DNA of 64,000 nucleotides from Paenibacillus sp. EZ-K15 (GTDB taxonomy: Bacteria; Bacillota; Bacilli; Paenibacillales; Paenibacillaceae): the NCBI RefSeq assembly GCF_002573715.1, contig NZ_PDHM01000016.1, positions 661,649 through 725,648 of the forward strand, in the 5' to 3' direction. A program made the translations under genes and the position numbers. This document shows positions 9,054 to 18,291 of this stretch, piece by piece; position 1 is the stretch's first letter; every line of letters begins with the position of its first letter. Below the pieces are notes generated by a model. That model was given only the letters and a program-made list of their open reading frames with translations. It was not told the DNA's origin and did no database searches.

Positions 9054-9980
9054 GTGAGCAAGTCACGATTAACAAACAATCGATTCATGAAACGAATCTG
9101 GCAGCACAAGCTCTTTTACTTGTTCATGCTGCCAGGCATCGTCTGGTTTTTTCTATTCTCTTACGTGCCCTTATACGGAATTCAAGTTGCTTTCCGGGAC
9201 TATACCTTCGTTGGCGGATTCACCGGGAGTCCCTGGGCAGGATTCAAGTACTTTGAACAATTCTTCAATTACTATCAGTCTGGTGACATCATTCGCAACA
9301 CGGTCATCATCAGTCTCATGAAGCTGCTGATCGGATTTCCGATGCCAATCGTTCTTGCGCTCCTGTTAAATGAAGTGCGGAAGATGAAATTCAAGAAGAC
9401 GATTCAGACCCTTTCTTATTTACCTTATTTCGTATCCTGGATCGTGGTTGTCACGCTCATGCAGCGTTTACTGACTCCATATGGCGGTCCGGTCAATGAC
9501 TTGCTGGGGTCATTTGGAGCTGAATCGATTCAGTTTCTGAACAACCCTACCTGGTTCTATCAGATGATTGTCGGGTCTGACATCTGGAAGAATATCGGCT
9601 GGAATTCGATTATCTTCATGGCTGCCATTGCGGGTATCGATCAGCAGCTTTACGAAGCTGCCAAGATAGATGGCGCAGGACGTTTCAAGCAGATGTGGCA
9701 TGTGACACTTCCAGGTATCCGCAATGTCGCCATCATCTTATTTATTCTCGCCGTGGGGAATCTGATGAGCGCCGGGTATGAACAGCTGCTTCTCCTGAAT
9801 GGACCTGCAACTGCCAGCATGGGCAGCGTACTGGACGTGCATGCCATCAATTCCGGTATCCGGGAAGGGCGTCTCAGTTACGCCGCTGCGGTCGGACTAT
9901 TCCAAAGCATCATCGGGCTCATCCTGGTTCTGACCGTTAATCGCATCGCCCGCAAAGTCAGTGATGTATCCCTGTTCTAA
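9054..9980 (+). CDS. Carbohydrate ABC transporter permease, LplB-type
   Basis: The 308-residue integral membrane protein begins at GTG 9054, preceded by AGGAGAGG. The N-terminus LFMLPGIVWFFLFSYVPLYG and about six hydrophobic segments match the LplB/CUT1 permease family. The EAA loop that contacts the ATPase is YEAAKIDGAGRFKQMWHVTLPG near residue 205. With the next two genes it forms an importer of complex oligosaccharides. No ATPase is encoded locally; these systems commonly borrow a shared MsmX-type ATPase encoded elsewhere. Confidence 0.93.
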   Translation: MSKSRLTNNRFMKRIWQHKLFYLFMLPGIVWFFLFSYVPLYGIQVAFRDYTFVGGFTGSPWAGFKYFEQFFNYYQSGDIIRNTVIISLMKLLIGFPMPIVLALLLNEVRKMKFKKTIQTLSYLPYFVSWIVVVTLMQRLLTPYGGPVNDLLGSFGAESIQFLNNPTWFYQMIVGSDIWKNIGWNSIIFMAAIAGIDQQLYEAAKIDGAGRFKQMWHVTLPGIRNVAIILFILAVGNLMSAGYEQLLLLNGPATASMGSVLDVHAINSGIREGRLSYAAAVGLFQSIIGLILVLTVNRIARKVSDVSLF

Positions 9981-9992
9981 GGAGGTGACGTT

Positions 9993-10889
9993 ATGAAACG
10001 TAAATGGTCTTTATTCTCGGTGTTCAATTACACCGTTCTCGCTATCATCGGATTTTCCATGATCTATCCGTTTATTTACATTTTGGCGTATTCCCTTAAC
10101 GACGGGAAGGATTCGATGATGGGGGCGATTTATTTTTTGCCCCGTAAATTCACGCTGGAGAACTACGCGCAGGTATTCGATAATGCCCGCATCTGGAAGG
10201 CGTACCAAATTACGCTCATGCGCACCGTGCTGGGGACATTCCTTCATGTTGTGCTGAGTACGCTCATGGCCTATGCACTTTCCAAAAAGACATTGCCGGG
10301 CCGCTCTTTTTTCACCTTTTACATCTTTTTGCCGACGATTTTCAGTGCCGGGTTCATTCCGTTCTTCATCACGCTGCAAAAACTGCATCTGATCAACAGC
10401 TTCTGGGTGTACGTTCTGCCGATGCTGTTCAATTTCATGCACATCGTCATTATCCGTACCTTCCTGCAAGGCATACCCGAAGAACTGGAAGAGTCTGCCC
10501 GTATTGACGGGTACGGCGATTTTCAAATCTTCGTGCGGATCATACTGCCGCTTTCGGGCCCGGTGCTGGCCACCATCTCCTTGTTCATCGGGGTTGCCCA
10601 TTGGAATGACTGGTTCTCGGGTGCTTACTACGTATCCAACAAAGACTTGATCCCGGTGCAGACCCTCTTGCAAGAAATGCTGACGGAAGCTGAAGCACTG
10701 TCGAATTCGATGCAGCGAGCCGCGCAGCAGGGCGGGCAGACGATTGGCGGAACCAGCGGCGCCGGTGCTACTCCGGAATCACTCCGGATGGCCTTGCTTG
10801 TCATTACGGTCTTTCCGATCTTGTGCATTTATCCGTTCTTACAACGATATTTCGTAAAGGGGGTTATGATCGGTTCGGTTAAAGGTTAG
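9993..10889 (+). CDS. Carbohydrate ABC transporter permease, YtcP/LplC-type
   Basis: The protein has 298 residues with about six membrane segments. It starts 12 bases after the LplB-type gene with AAGGAGGTGA just upstream. The EAA loop is LEESARIDGYGDFQIFVRIILPL near residue 165, and the ending FLQRYFVKGVMIGSVKG is typical of YtcP-like permeases. It pairs with the product of 9054 to form the membrane channel. A polar insertion near residues 225-255 (MQRAAQQGGQTIGGTSGAG) is normal in this subfamily. Confidence 0.93.
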   Translation: MKRKWSLFSVFNYTVLAIIGFSMIYPFIYILAYSLNDGKDSMMGAIYFLPRKFTLENYAQVFDNARIWKAYQITLMRTVLGTFLHVVLSTLMAYALSKKTLPGRSFFTFYIFLPTIFSAGFIPFFITLQKLHLINSFWVYVLPMLFNFMHIVIIRTFLQGIPEELEESARIDGYGDFQIFVRIILPLSGPVLATISLFIGVAHWNDWFSGAYYVSNKDLIPVQTLLQEMLTEAEALSNSMQRAAQQGGQTIGGTSGAGATPESLRMALLVITVFPILCIYPFLQRYFVKGVMIGSVKG

Positions 10890-10959
10890 GTCATCCTGAC
10901 CGAATTTGTCTAAAGCTTTACCAAGATCATTGATACCCATATTCCAGGAGGCGATAGGT

Positions 10960-12618
10960 TTGAAGAGGATTTGGTCGAAAGGCGTATCCGCATTGCTCGT
11001 GTCCATCATGGTTGGAGGTTTGCTGATCAGCTGCACGAATTCATCAGGGAACGGAGATAACGGAGAAGGTGCAGAAGGAGAGAATTCATACAAGTTAAAA
11101 ATTTTACACAATTGGAATGGTTCAAACGGTTCCGATGCCATAACGCCCGTGGAGGAAGTCATCAAGGAGAAAACCGGCGTTACTCTCGAATGGGAATATA
11201 CAAAAGGCAGTGAGACGGAGAAGGTCAACCAGATCTTCGCCACGCAGGATTTGCCGGATATTTATACGGGGCCAGCCTGGGGCGGAGAATTGGATGGCAT
11301 CATTAAGGCTGCCAAAGAGGGACAATTGGTGGATATATCGGACAAGCTGAAGGATTATCCGAACCTGTCCAAATCCATCGCGGAAGAAAATGTGCCGCCA
11401 GCATTATATGAGAAAGCGATTGACGCTTACGATGGCAAAAAGTATTTGCTGCTGCAAAATCAGCCGGCCACGAACGAAGATGGCATGGATTGGCTCTATG
11501 GCTTCTACGTGCGCAAAGATATCGCCGAGAAAGTTGGCGTCGATCCGCAATCCGTTGTCACGAAGGACGATTTCTATAACTTCCTCAAAAAAATCAAGGA
11601 TGCCAATCTACAGGAGAACGGCCAGCCGGTCTTTCCGCTGGGCGGTTTCAGTAACGGCTGGGCTGTTGGCATCGGCAACACCATGTTCTACTCGGGTGCA
11701 AGCTATGTAGACAAAGGCGATGGAACCGTTGAACGTGACTTTTTTACCAAAGGCTATGAAGAATACACCCTGTTCTATCGGAAACTGGTTGAAGAAGGGC
11801 TGCTGGACCCGGAAGCCTTTACCCAGACGGACCCGATCGCCAAGGAAAAAATCAACCAAGGCCGCATCGCGATCCTCGCCGCACACTATCCGGCCATTCT
11901 GGATGCCTCCAAGGATTATGTCACTTCGCATCCTGGAAGCGAGTACATTCCTCTAGGCCCATTGGAGCGCGCTGACGTCGAGCCGGACAGGCCGGTTGAT
12001 CTCGGAATTCAAGGCAACAACGTGACGGCGATCACGAAGAACTGTAAAGGCGCTTGCGTTGACGCAGCGCTGAAGTTCCTTGACTTCATGGCCTCGGACG
12101 AAGGCTTCATGCTGGCCAGATATGGAGTTCAGGGCGTTCACTGGGACATGAAGGACGGCAAGCCGGTTGCCAACCAGGAATGGTTTGACAAATTCAGCAC
12201 GGACACCAACATGAAGCTGCGCAAGAACGAAGGCATCAGCATCGGTCTGGAATCACTGACGGGCCTTGACCGCATCAATTCGGTAGCTGGCGGAGACATC
12301 TGGGCCGAACAGGAACGACTTGACGCCATGGAGAATGCCCGCAAAATCCTCCGACCAAATGGTATCCACGTGATTACCGCCTATAACCCGGGCGATGTTA
12401 TCACGAAGGCGCCGGAATGGGAAATGCTGAAGCCATCGATGGATCGAATGGGGGATGCGTGGAAGGAAGCGGTATTCGCCAAATCGGATGAAGCTGCGAT
12501 GAGCATCATTAACGAACTACGAGAACAGCTCAGCAAGACCGGATATGAGAAAGCGATGCAGTTCACGAACGAAAATCTGAAGGGGAAAGACGTGGTAACC
12601 GTTCAGATGCCGAACTGA
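10960..12618 (+). CDS. Extracellular sugar-binding lipoprotein (LipO-type)
   Basis: I place the start at TTG 10960, because AGGAGG lies just before it at 10947 and translation then gives a normal lipoprotein signal ending in the lipobox LLISC near residue 26. A longer frame from 10906 would add 18 non-signal residues. The mature protein (total 552 residues) has the large bilobal solute-binding fold (LKILHNWNGSNGSD, GIQGNNVTAITKNCKGACVDAALKFLDFM). It is the receptor for the two permeases upstream, tethered to the outer membrane face of the cell. The size is typical of LipO-type receptors, which bind oligosaccharides. A hairpin at 12653-12693 follows. Confidence 0.92.
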   Translation: MKRIWSKGVSALLVSIMVGGLLISCTNSSGNGDNGEGAEGENSYKLKILHNWNGSNGSDAITPVEEVIKEKTGVTLEWEYTKGSETEKVNQIFATQDLPDIYTGPAWGGELDGIIKAAKEGQLVDISDKLKDYPNLSKSIAEENVPPALYEKAIDAYDGKKYLLLQNQPATNEDGMDWLYGFYVRKDIAEKVGVDPQSVVTKDDFYNFLKKIKDANLQENGQPVFPLGGFSNGWAVGIGNTMFYSGASYVDKGDGTVERDFFTKGYEEYTLFYRKLVEEGLLDPEAFTQTDPIAKEKINQGRIAILAAHYPAILDASKDYVTSHPGSEYIPLGPLERADVEPDRPVDLGIQGNNVTAITKNCKGACVDAALKFLDFMASDEGFMLARYGVQGVHWDMKDGKPVANQEWFDKFSTDTNMKLRKNEGISIGLESLTGLDRINSVAGGDIWAEQERLDAMENARKILRPNGIHVITAYNPGDVITKAPEWEMLKPSMDRMGDAWKEAVFAKSDEAAMSIINELREQLSKTGYEKAMQFTNENLKGKDVVTVQMPN

Positions 12619-12652
12619 TGACTTCCATCATCAAGGGAGCCCGGTAATACGA

Positions 12653-12693
12653 AAGGCTTCGCAGCACCTTGGCAATCAAGGGGGCGGAGCCTT
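12653..12693 (+). terminator. Hairpin terminator or attenuator inside the operon
   Basis: AAAGGCTTCGC pairs with GGCGGAGCCTTT across a 20-base loop and is followed by TT. It lies between the binding-protein gene and the DUF4965 gene, so it may reduce rather than end transcription into the downstream genes, or separate two transcripts. Confidence 0.6.
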
Positions 12694-12779
12694 TTATGCT
12701 CTCCTTGCTTTTGTTTCCAAATCACAAGGAAAACTAATCATCTTGAAGAATAAACAAAACATGAAGGAGTTGAAGTTAG

Positions 12780-14792
12780 ATGACAACGAAATTCAGACCT
12801 CCATCCGTTCCGCTGGTGACCGTAGATCCTTATTTCAGCGTATGGTCGGCTGCGGATCATCTCTACGATGATCATACCCGACATTGGACGAACAAGATCC
12901 AAGGCATGGTCGGCCTTGCGATCATCGATGGCATGCCTAGACGATTTATGGGGAAGGTAGCAACAGCGGATTCAACAGACCGTCCCGAGCTCGAAATTCT
13001 TCAACAAACCGATCTGACGGTTGAGCCAGTAACCACCCGTTATACGTTTCAAGGGGAAGGGATTGAGCTTCAAGTTAAGTTCACCACGCCTTTATTACTG
13101 GATGATCTTGATCTGTTATCCCGGCCTGTAACCTATGTGACTGTTCAGGTTCGTTCGATGGATGGGCGTGAACATCATGTTAAGATCTACATCGATGTCA
13201 CAGGCGAATGGTGCGTGCATACACCGGAACAGCAAGTGACCTGGGAGCATCGCGTAATCGATGGACAATTGAATTTGATGTCGATGGGGACTGTCGAACA
13301 GCCCATCCTGCAGCGTGCCGGAGATGATACCCGAATCGATTGGGGGTATATGGTTTTGGCGGTTCCCCGTACGGAACGGATCCAGACGGTGATTCATTCT
13401 GTAACGAGCCGGGAGTCGTATGTCGGATCCGGTCTGTTACCGTCCGAAGACGATCCGCAGAAGCCGAGGGCCGTATCCAATCATACTGCTGTTATGGCAG
13501 CCGAAATCGATCTAGGCCCGGTGCGAGAAGAATGGGTATCCGAGTATCTGATGCTTGCGTATGACGATATTCATGCCATCGAATATTTTAACCAGCCGCT
13601 GGATGCTTATTGGAAACGAAACGGAATGACGTTCCATGACATGCTGTTACAGTCCGCCGCCCGATATGAAGATATCATGCAGTTATGCGAGAGCTTCAAT
13701 CGCGAGCTTATGGCGGAGAGCCTTGCCGCAGGCGGCGAACAATACCGGGATATCTTGGCATTGACGTATCGACAGGCGATAGCCGCGCATAAATTAGTTG
13801 TAGATGAAGCGGGGAATGTGTTGTTTTTTTCCAAGGAGAATTTCAGTAACGGATGCATCGCTACGGTCGATGTCAGTTACCCGTCGATTCCGTTGTTCTT
13901 AAGACACAATCCTGAACTGGTCAAGGGTATGATGCGCCCGATTTATAAGTATGCCATGAGCCCTGATTGGCCGTTCGATTTTGCGCCTCATGACGTGGGA
14001 ACGTACCCCAAAGCTAACGGTCAGGTGTATGGCGAGAATAAGCTGGAATACCAGATGCCGATTGAGGAATGCGGGAATATGCTCCTATTGGCTGCCGCGG
14101 TGTGCAAGTATGAAGGGAATACGGATTTTGCCCGGGAGCACTGGGAGCCTCTTACCGCATGGGCGGGGTATTTACAGCAGCATGGACTCGATCCGGAAAA
14201 TCAGCTGTGCACGGATGATTTTGCCGGACATTTGGCGCATAATGCGAATTTGTCCATTAAAGCGATCCTGGGCATTGCCGCGTATTCGTACATGTGTAAC
14301 CAGCTGGGCTTGCAGGAAGGAGCCTCTTATTTTGCAGCCGCACGAAATATGGCGAATGAGTGGATGTCCATGGCCAATGCAGGAGACCATTATAAACTTA
14401 CGTTTGACAGTGCCAACGATACCTGGAGCATGAAATACAATCTGGTGTGGGATCGCCTGCTGGAATTAAATCTGTTTCCAAAAGAAGTTACAGCCCTAGA
14501 GCTGGAATATTATAAGCAGAAACAGAATCGTTACGGCCTTCCGCTGGATAGCCGCGATACGTATACAAAAGCAGATTGGCTGGTATGGTGCGCCTCAATG
14601 AGTGCTACACAATCCCAGTTTGAAGCCATGATTGCACCCTTATGGGATTTCATGAATGAAACCTCCGCTCGCGTTCCGGTGACCGATTGGTATGACACGA
14701 TTAGCGGCAAGCAGATGAATTTCCAGAACCGCTCCGTAGTCGGTGGATTTTTCATCCAATTGCTTATGTTCCGACCTGAATTAAATTCGTGA
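12780..14792 (+). CDS. Glutaminase A-like DUF4965/DUF1793 protein
   Basis: The protein has 670 residues and starts at ATG 12780, preceded by AAGGAG. The opening FRPPSVPLVTVDPYFSVWS and the N-terminal beta-rich part followed by an alpha-toroid-like C-terminal half (GLPLDSRDTYTKADWLVW, ending RSVVGGFFIQLLM) match proteins annotated as fungal-type glutaminase A, DUF5127, DUF4965 and DUF1793. The alpha/alpha toroid resembles that of many glycosidases. No signal peptide is visible, although fungal relatives are secreted. Because it sits among glycan enzymes, a glycosidase role is at least as plausible as glutamine hydrolysis; that is inference. It precedes the GH106-like gene by 18 bases. Confidence 0.8.
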   Translation: MTTKFRPPSVPLVTVDPYFSVWSAADHLYDDHTRHWTNKIQGMVGLAIIDGMPRRFMGKVATADSTDRPELEILQQTDLTVEPVTTRYTFQGEGIELQVKFTTPLLLDDLDLLSRPVTYVTVQVRSMDGREHHVKIYIDVTGEWCVHTPEQQVTWEHRVIDGQLNLMSMGTVEQPILQRAGDDTRIDWGYMVLAVPRTERIQTVIHSVTSRESYVGSGLLPSEDDPQKPRAVSNHTAVMAAEIDLGPVREEWVSEYLMLAYDDIHAIEYFNQPLDAYWKRNGMTFHDMLLQSAARYEDIMQLCESFNRELMAESLAAGGEQYRDILALTYRQAIAAHKLVVDEAGNVLFFSKENFSNGCIATVDVSYPSIPLFLRHNPELVKGMMRPIYKYAMSPDWPFDFAPHDVGTYPKANGQVYGENKLEYQMPIEECGNMLLLAAAVCKYEGNTDFAREHWEPLTAWAGYLQQHGLDPENQLCTDDFAGHLAHNANLSIKAILGIAAYSYMCNQLGLQEGASYFAAARNMANEWMSMANAGDHYKLTFDSANDTWSMKYNLVWDRLLELNLFPKEVTALELEYYKQKQNRYGLPLDSRDTYTKADWLVWCASMSATQSQFEAMIAPLWDFMNETSARVPVTDWYDTISGKQMNFQNRSVVGGFFIQLLMFRPELNS

Positions 14793-14810
14793 TAAGACAG
14801 GTGATGCATT

Positions 14811-17800
14811 GTGAATAACGTCAATGTTCAGGAAGAAGTCGTCCATAAGGATCTAGCACAGCTGAAGCAACAATTCGAGAATCCGGATGCCACATATCGC
14901 CCGCAGCCGTTCTGGTTCCTGAATTATGAGCTCACGAAGCCGGAGCTGGAAAGCCAGATACAATCGATGTATGAAGCGGGTGTCGGCGGTGTTGTTCTGC
15001 ATGCGCGCCATGGGATGCAGACCACGTATCTGTCGCCGGCTTTTATGGAAGCGTTGGAGTTCTGTACCCTGGAGTGCGAGAAACGAAATATGGTCGTCTG
15101 GCTGTACGATGAGGACAATTGGCCAAGCGGAACGCTGGGCGGCAAGCTGACCAGTCAGCATCCGGAATATCGCATGCGATACTTAAGGGTTGAAGAGAAA
15201 AGATATATACATGACGGACGGCAAGAAGGATTGAAGCTGGACTTTGCACGTTATGATCACAATGAGCTTATTGCCATTCTGGCTTATCGCGCTGTCCAGC
15301 AAGACGGGGAATGGCTGCTCTGTGATGAACCCGAGGATCTCACGGATGCATGGGGAGAAGATTGGTCACCGACTACGGATGATTCTTATATCGTGCTGGC
15401 CTGCTGGTCCTGCGAGATCGCGGAAGGCATCACGTTTGCCAAAGGGTACTACTTGGATACGTTGAATCCGGATGCCGTCCAGGCATTCATCCGGATGTCC
15501 TATGAGCCGTTTCAGTCCTTGCAGAAATACTTTGGTGCAACGATTCAAGGGGTATTTACTGACGAACCCGGGCTTATGATCCATGACGGTTTCTTCGGGG
15601 TGGAGGCGATCCGCACGACCGTTCACGATGTAGACGCTACCCTGCCGGGCATGGTCTTCGCTTGGACAGAAGGGATGGCGGAGCGATATCAGCAAGAGAA
15701 TGGGTATGATCTCATCCCGCGGTTAGGCGCATTATTATATAACATGGCAGACGGCAGCCGGTCAACGAAACAGCAATATTATGATACGATTACGCGCTGG
15801 TATGTTGAGGGCTATCACCATGCGATTCGTACATGGTGTGAGCGGCATGGACTGCTGTACATCGGTCATACGCTCGAAGAGCCGGTCTGGGGACAGGCGA
15901 GATCGCAAGGCAATCAGACCCGGGTGCTGCAGCAGTTTCACTACGCAGGCGTGGATTATTTAACGCCCGGCATCGGTACGAAGGAGAATCCGAATCGGAT
16001 TGTGTCGGTGAAGACAGCAGCTTCTGTCGCGCAGTTGAACAGCAAGGCACGGGTGATCTGCGAATCGTTTGGCGCAAGCGGTCACGGCTATTCCATGCGT
16101 CAACGGCGACTGGATGCAAATTTCATGGCATTCCTGGGCGTTAACCTGTTCATCCCGCATGCGTTCTATTACTCGTTTGCCGGGTATCGGAAGACCGATT
16201 TCCCGCCGACGGAATTCAAACACGCGCCTCATTGGCCGCATTATCGTGCTTTTGCCGATTATCTCGGACGCCTGAGTCTGCTCGGCGCGAGCGGTAAACG
16301 TACACCGGAGGTTCTTCTGCTGTCACCTATCCATACGGTATACGAAAATATGTTCGTATCCGGTCAATCGAATAAACATCCCGCTTCCGATGCTCTGTTC
16401 TCGCTTCTGTCGGATCGTATGCTTCGCAGCTCCATTGATTACGACTATGTAGACGAATGTCAGCTTCGCGAAGCCACCCTTATTGATAGGGAAGGGGTGC
16501 GATTTAACGAGGATGGGAACATATATTCGGTTTTGGTGGTGCCCGGGATTGAAGTCATGTCGAAGGACATTGCCGCACTTCTTGTTGCCTATGTTAAGCA
16601 AGGGGGTACTCTCGTTGCTGTAGGAGCGATACCGCGACATAGCGAGTCCTTGCATCATGATCCGGAATTGGCGAAGCATGTCCATGCGCTATTTGGTTCG
16701 ACTCCGCAGCATAATGAATTACGATCCATTGGCAAGGGGGATAGTCTGTTTTATTGCCTAGAGAATACGCCAGTTCATGATCCATTGGATTCGTTGTGTG
16801 AACGTATAAGCGGGTTATTAAGGAAAACCCCTGTTTTACGATGGAAGTTGATCGAAGGACAACATGAGGATTTGATTAGTGTAGAACGTATGTTCGGATA
16901 TCGGGTATATGTGTGGCTGATGAACTGGTCGGAGAAGCCCGTTTCCATGAAGCTTGAAGCAAGAGAGGCAAAGCACCGAATCGAAGAATGGGACTTGGAA
17001 AGCGGGAACATACGCCGGTTAGCCAGCGATTCCGTTCTTACCTATGCACCTGGAGAGCTGCGAGTTCTTTCGGTTGTATCTGAAGAGAGCCTAATCGGCT
17101 CAACAGAACAAATGTTCGAAATGGAGCGGGATTCCAAGGATGTCATCGTTCTTGAAGATCTGTGGCGTTTCCAGACGCTTGAACCCAACGTTTTATTACT
17201 GGACCAATGGCAGGTTACGCTCAATGACAGAAAGTCCAGGATGAACGCAACGATGCCTGGGCAAGTGAACACGTATCGTACAACGTTTACCTTGACCCAG
17301 GAATTGATCGAACATTTGCAATTACCGAGTTATCGAGTTCATTCAGATCCATCGGAGATCGACGAATCCCATAAGATGTTGTTGATTCTGGACGATGTGG
17401 AGCAGAAAATCCCATCCCATATCGGCTTCCTGCAGCGCAGGCGCAATCTTGAAATCTTCGTGAATGGCGTAAGACAGAATGCGCTGCAGCCCTCTAATTG
17501 GCAGGATCAACACTATAGTAGCGTGGATATCACACCCCATCTATTGGCAGGCGAGAACGAACTTGAAATTCTGACAGTTTCATTGCTGGAACCGATGCCG
17601 GCGATTTCATTCCCTGCATTTTTGATTGGACCCTTCGTTATAGAAAATCGGATGTGGCTAAACGAGAGTCCGGAACATATGTTTGGTTCTTGGACTTCTG
17701 CCGGCTATCCTTATTATGCGGGAGCGGGAGAATACTCGCAGCAAGTGGATCTGACCCAAGTTAGCTTGGCTCCAGATGAGGAATTATGGCTCGAAGCTGA

Positions 17801-18026
17801 AGATATTAGGGAGACAGCTTCTTTATATGTGAATGATATGCAGGCAGGAATCCGGTTGTGGCCGCCTTATCACTGGAACATCACGCCATATGTTGAACAG
17901 GGGAATAATCAGATTACCATCCGTGCAGCCAATACGCTGGAGAATTTATATGGTAAGTCTGCTTTACCTTCAGGGGTGAATGGAAGGGTAAAGTTGGTTC
18001 GTCGAACTTTATCTAAAAGAATGTAA
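14811..18026 (+). CDS. GH106-like glycosyl hydrolase (putative alpha-L-rhamnosidase superfamily)
   Basis: The 1071-residue protein starts at GTG 14811 after AGGTGAT. The N-terminus RPQPFWFLNYELTKPELE, then GVGGVVLHARHGM, LYDEDNWPSGTLGG and, near residue 247, GVFTDEPGLM, matches the large family annotated as glycosyl hydrolases related to GH106 rhamnosidases. The first 600 residues should form the TIM barrel and flavodoxin-like domain (SVLVVPGIEVMS, GGTLVAVGAIP); the C-terminus has galactose-binding-like beta-sandwich modules (NLEIFVNGVRQN, ITPYVEQGNNQITIRAANTLENLYG). No signal peptide is present, so action is intracellular. Rhamnosidase activity is a family-based guess; relatives differ in specificity. 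Confidence 0.78.
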   Translation: MNNVNVQEEVVHKDLAQLKQQFENPDATYRPQPFWFLNYELTKPELESQIQSMYEAGVGGVVLHARHGMQTTYLSPAFMEALEFCTLECEKRNMVVWLYDEDNWPSGTLGGKLTSQHPEYRMRYLRVEEKRYIHDGRQEGLKLDFARYDHNELIAILAYRAVQQDGEWLLCDEPEDLTDAWGEDWSPTTDDSYIVLACWSCEIAEGITFAKGYYLDTLNPDAVQAFIRMSYEPFQSLQKYFGATIQGVFTDEPGLMIHDGFFGVEAIRTTVHDVDATLPGMVFAWTEGMAERYQQENGYDLIPRLGALLYNMADGSRSTKQQYYDTITRWYVEGYHHAIRTWCERHGLLYIGHTLEEPVWGQARSQGNQTRVLQQFHYAGVDYLTPGIGTKENPNRIVSVKTAASVAQLNSKARVICESFGASGHGYSMRQRRLDANFMAFLGVNLFIPHAFYYSFAGYRKTDFPPTEFKHAPHWPHYRAFADYLGRLSLLGASGKRTPEVLLLSPIHTVYENMFVSGQSNKHPASDALFSLLSDRMLRSSIDYDYVDECQLREATLIDREGVRFNEDGNIYSVLVVPGIEVMSKDIAALLVAYVKQGGTLVAVGAIPRHSESLHHDPELAKHVHALFGSTPQHNELRSIGKGDSLFYCLENTPVHDPLDSLCERISGLLRKTPVLRWKLIEGQHEDLISVERMFGYRVYVWLMNWSEKPVSMKLEAREAKHRIEEWDLESGNIRRLASDSVLTYAPGELRVLSVVSEESLIGSTEQMFEMERDSKDVIVLEDLWRFQTLEPNVLLLDQWQVTLNDRKSRMNATMPGQVNTYRTTFTLTQELIEHLQLPSYRVHSDPSEIDESHKMLLILDDVEQKIPSHIGFLQRRRNLEIFVNGVRQNALQPSNWQDQHYSSVDITPHLLAGENELEILTVSLLEPMPAISFPAFLIGPFVIENRMWLNESPEHMFGSWTSAGYPYYAGAGEYSQQVDLTQVSLAPDEELWLEAEDIRETASLYVNDMQAGIRLWPPYHWNITPYVEQGNNQITIRAANTLENLYGKSALPSGVNGRVKLVRRTLSKRM

Positions 18027-18047
18027 TTTATACGATACCTACGAAAA

Positions 18048-18085
18048 TGACTACTTCCGAGTTCAGGTTGTGGTCATTCTTTTAT
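18048..18085 (+). terminator. Probable terminator of the glycan operon
   Basis: AATGACTAC pairs with GTGGTCATT (one G-T pair), followed by CTTTTATT. It lies directly after the GH106-like gene. Confidence 0.6.
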
Positions 18086-18091
18086 TATAGT

Positions 18092-18113
18092 TTACATAAT
18101 ATATAATATGTAA
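18092..18113. promoter_or_regulatory. Near-perfect AT-rich palindrome upstream of the PHP gene
   Basis: A 22-base palindrome with outer arms TTACATA and TATGTAA has only one mismatched base pair inside. It lies 180 bases upstream of the PHP gene start and may be an operator. It differs from the ATATT-N-AATAT sites of the regulator locus in its longer arms but shares the AT-rich core. The remaining bases up to 18291 hold the PHP ribosome binding site (GGAGGTG) and nothing else I recognise. Confidence 0.35.
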
Positions 18114-18291
18114 TCTCAATTCGCAGGATTTGTGTATTCCGAGTTTCAAAGGTGGTAATTTTTTCATAGAAACATACAGGATCGTAAGCTCCATTCTTAC
18201 ACAATCAACGATTTACGATAACATTCTCCTAATCATGAAGGCTTACACTTAAGAAGTTTTACGAACCATATCAATTCGGAGGTGCCATGAA

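Noticed and set aside
10011..10673. Open frame of 220 codons on the minus strand
   Set aside because: It lies wholly antisense to the YtcP-type permease, which has clear family motifs; its composition is that of a shadow frame.
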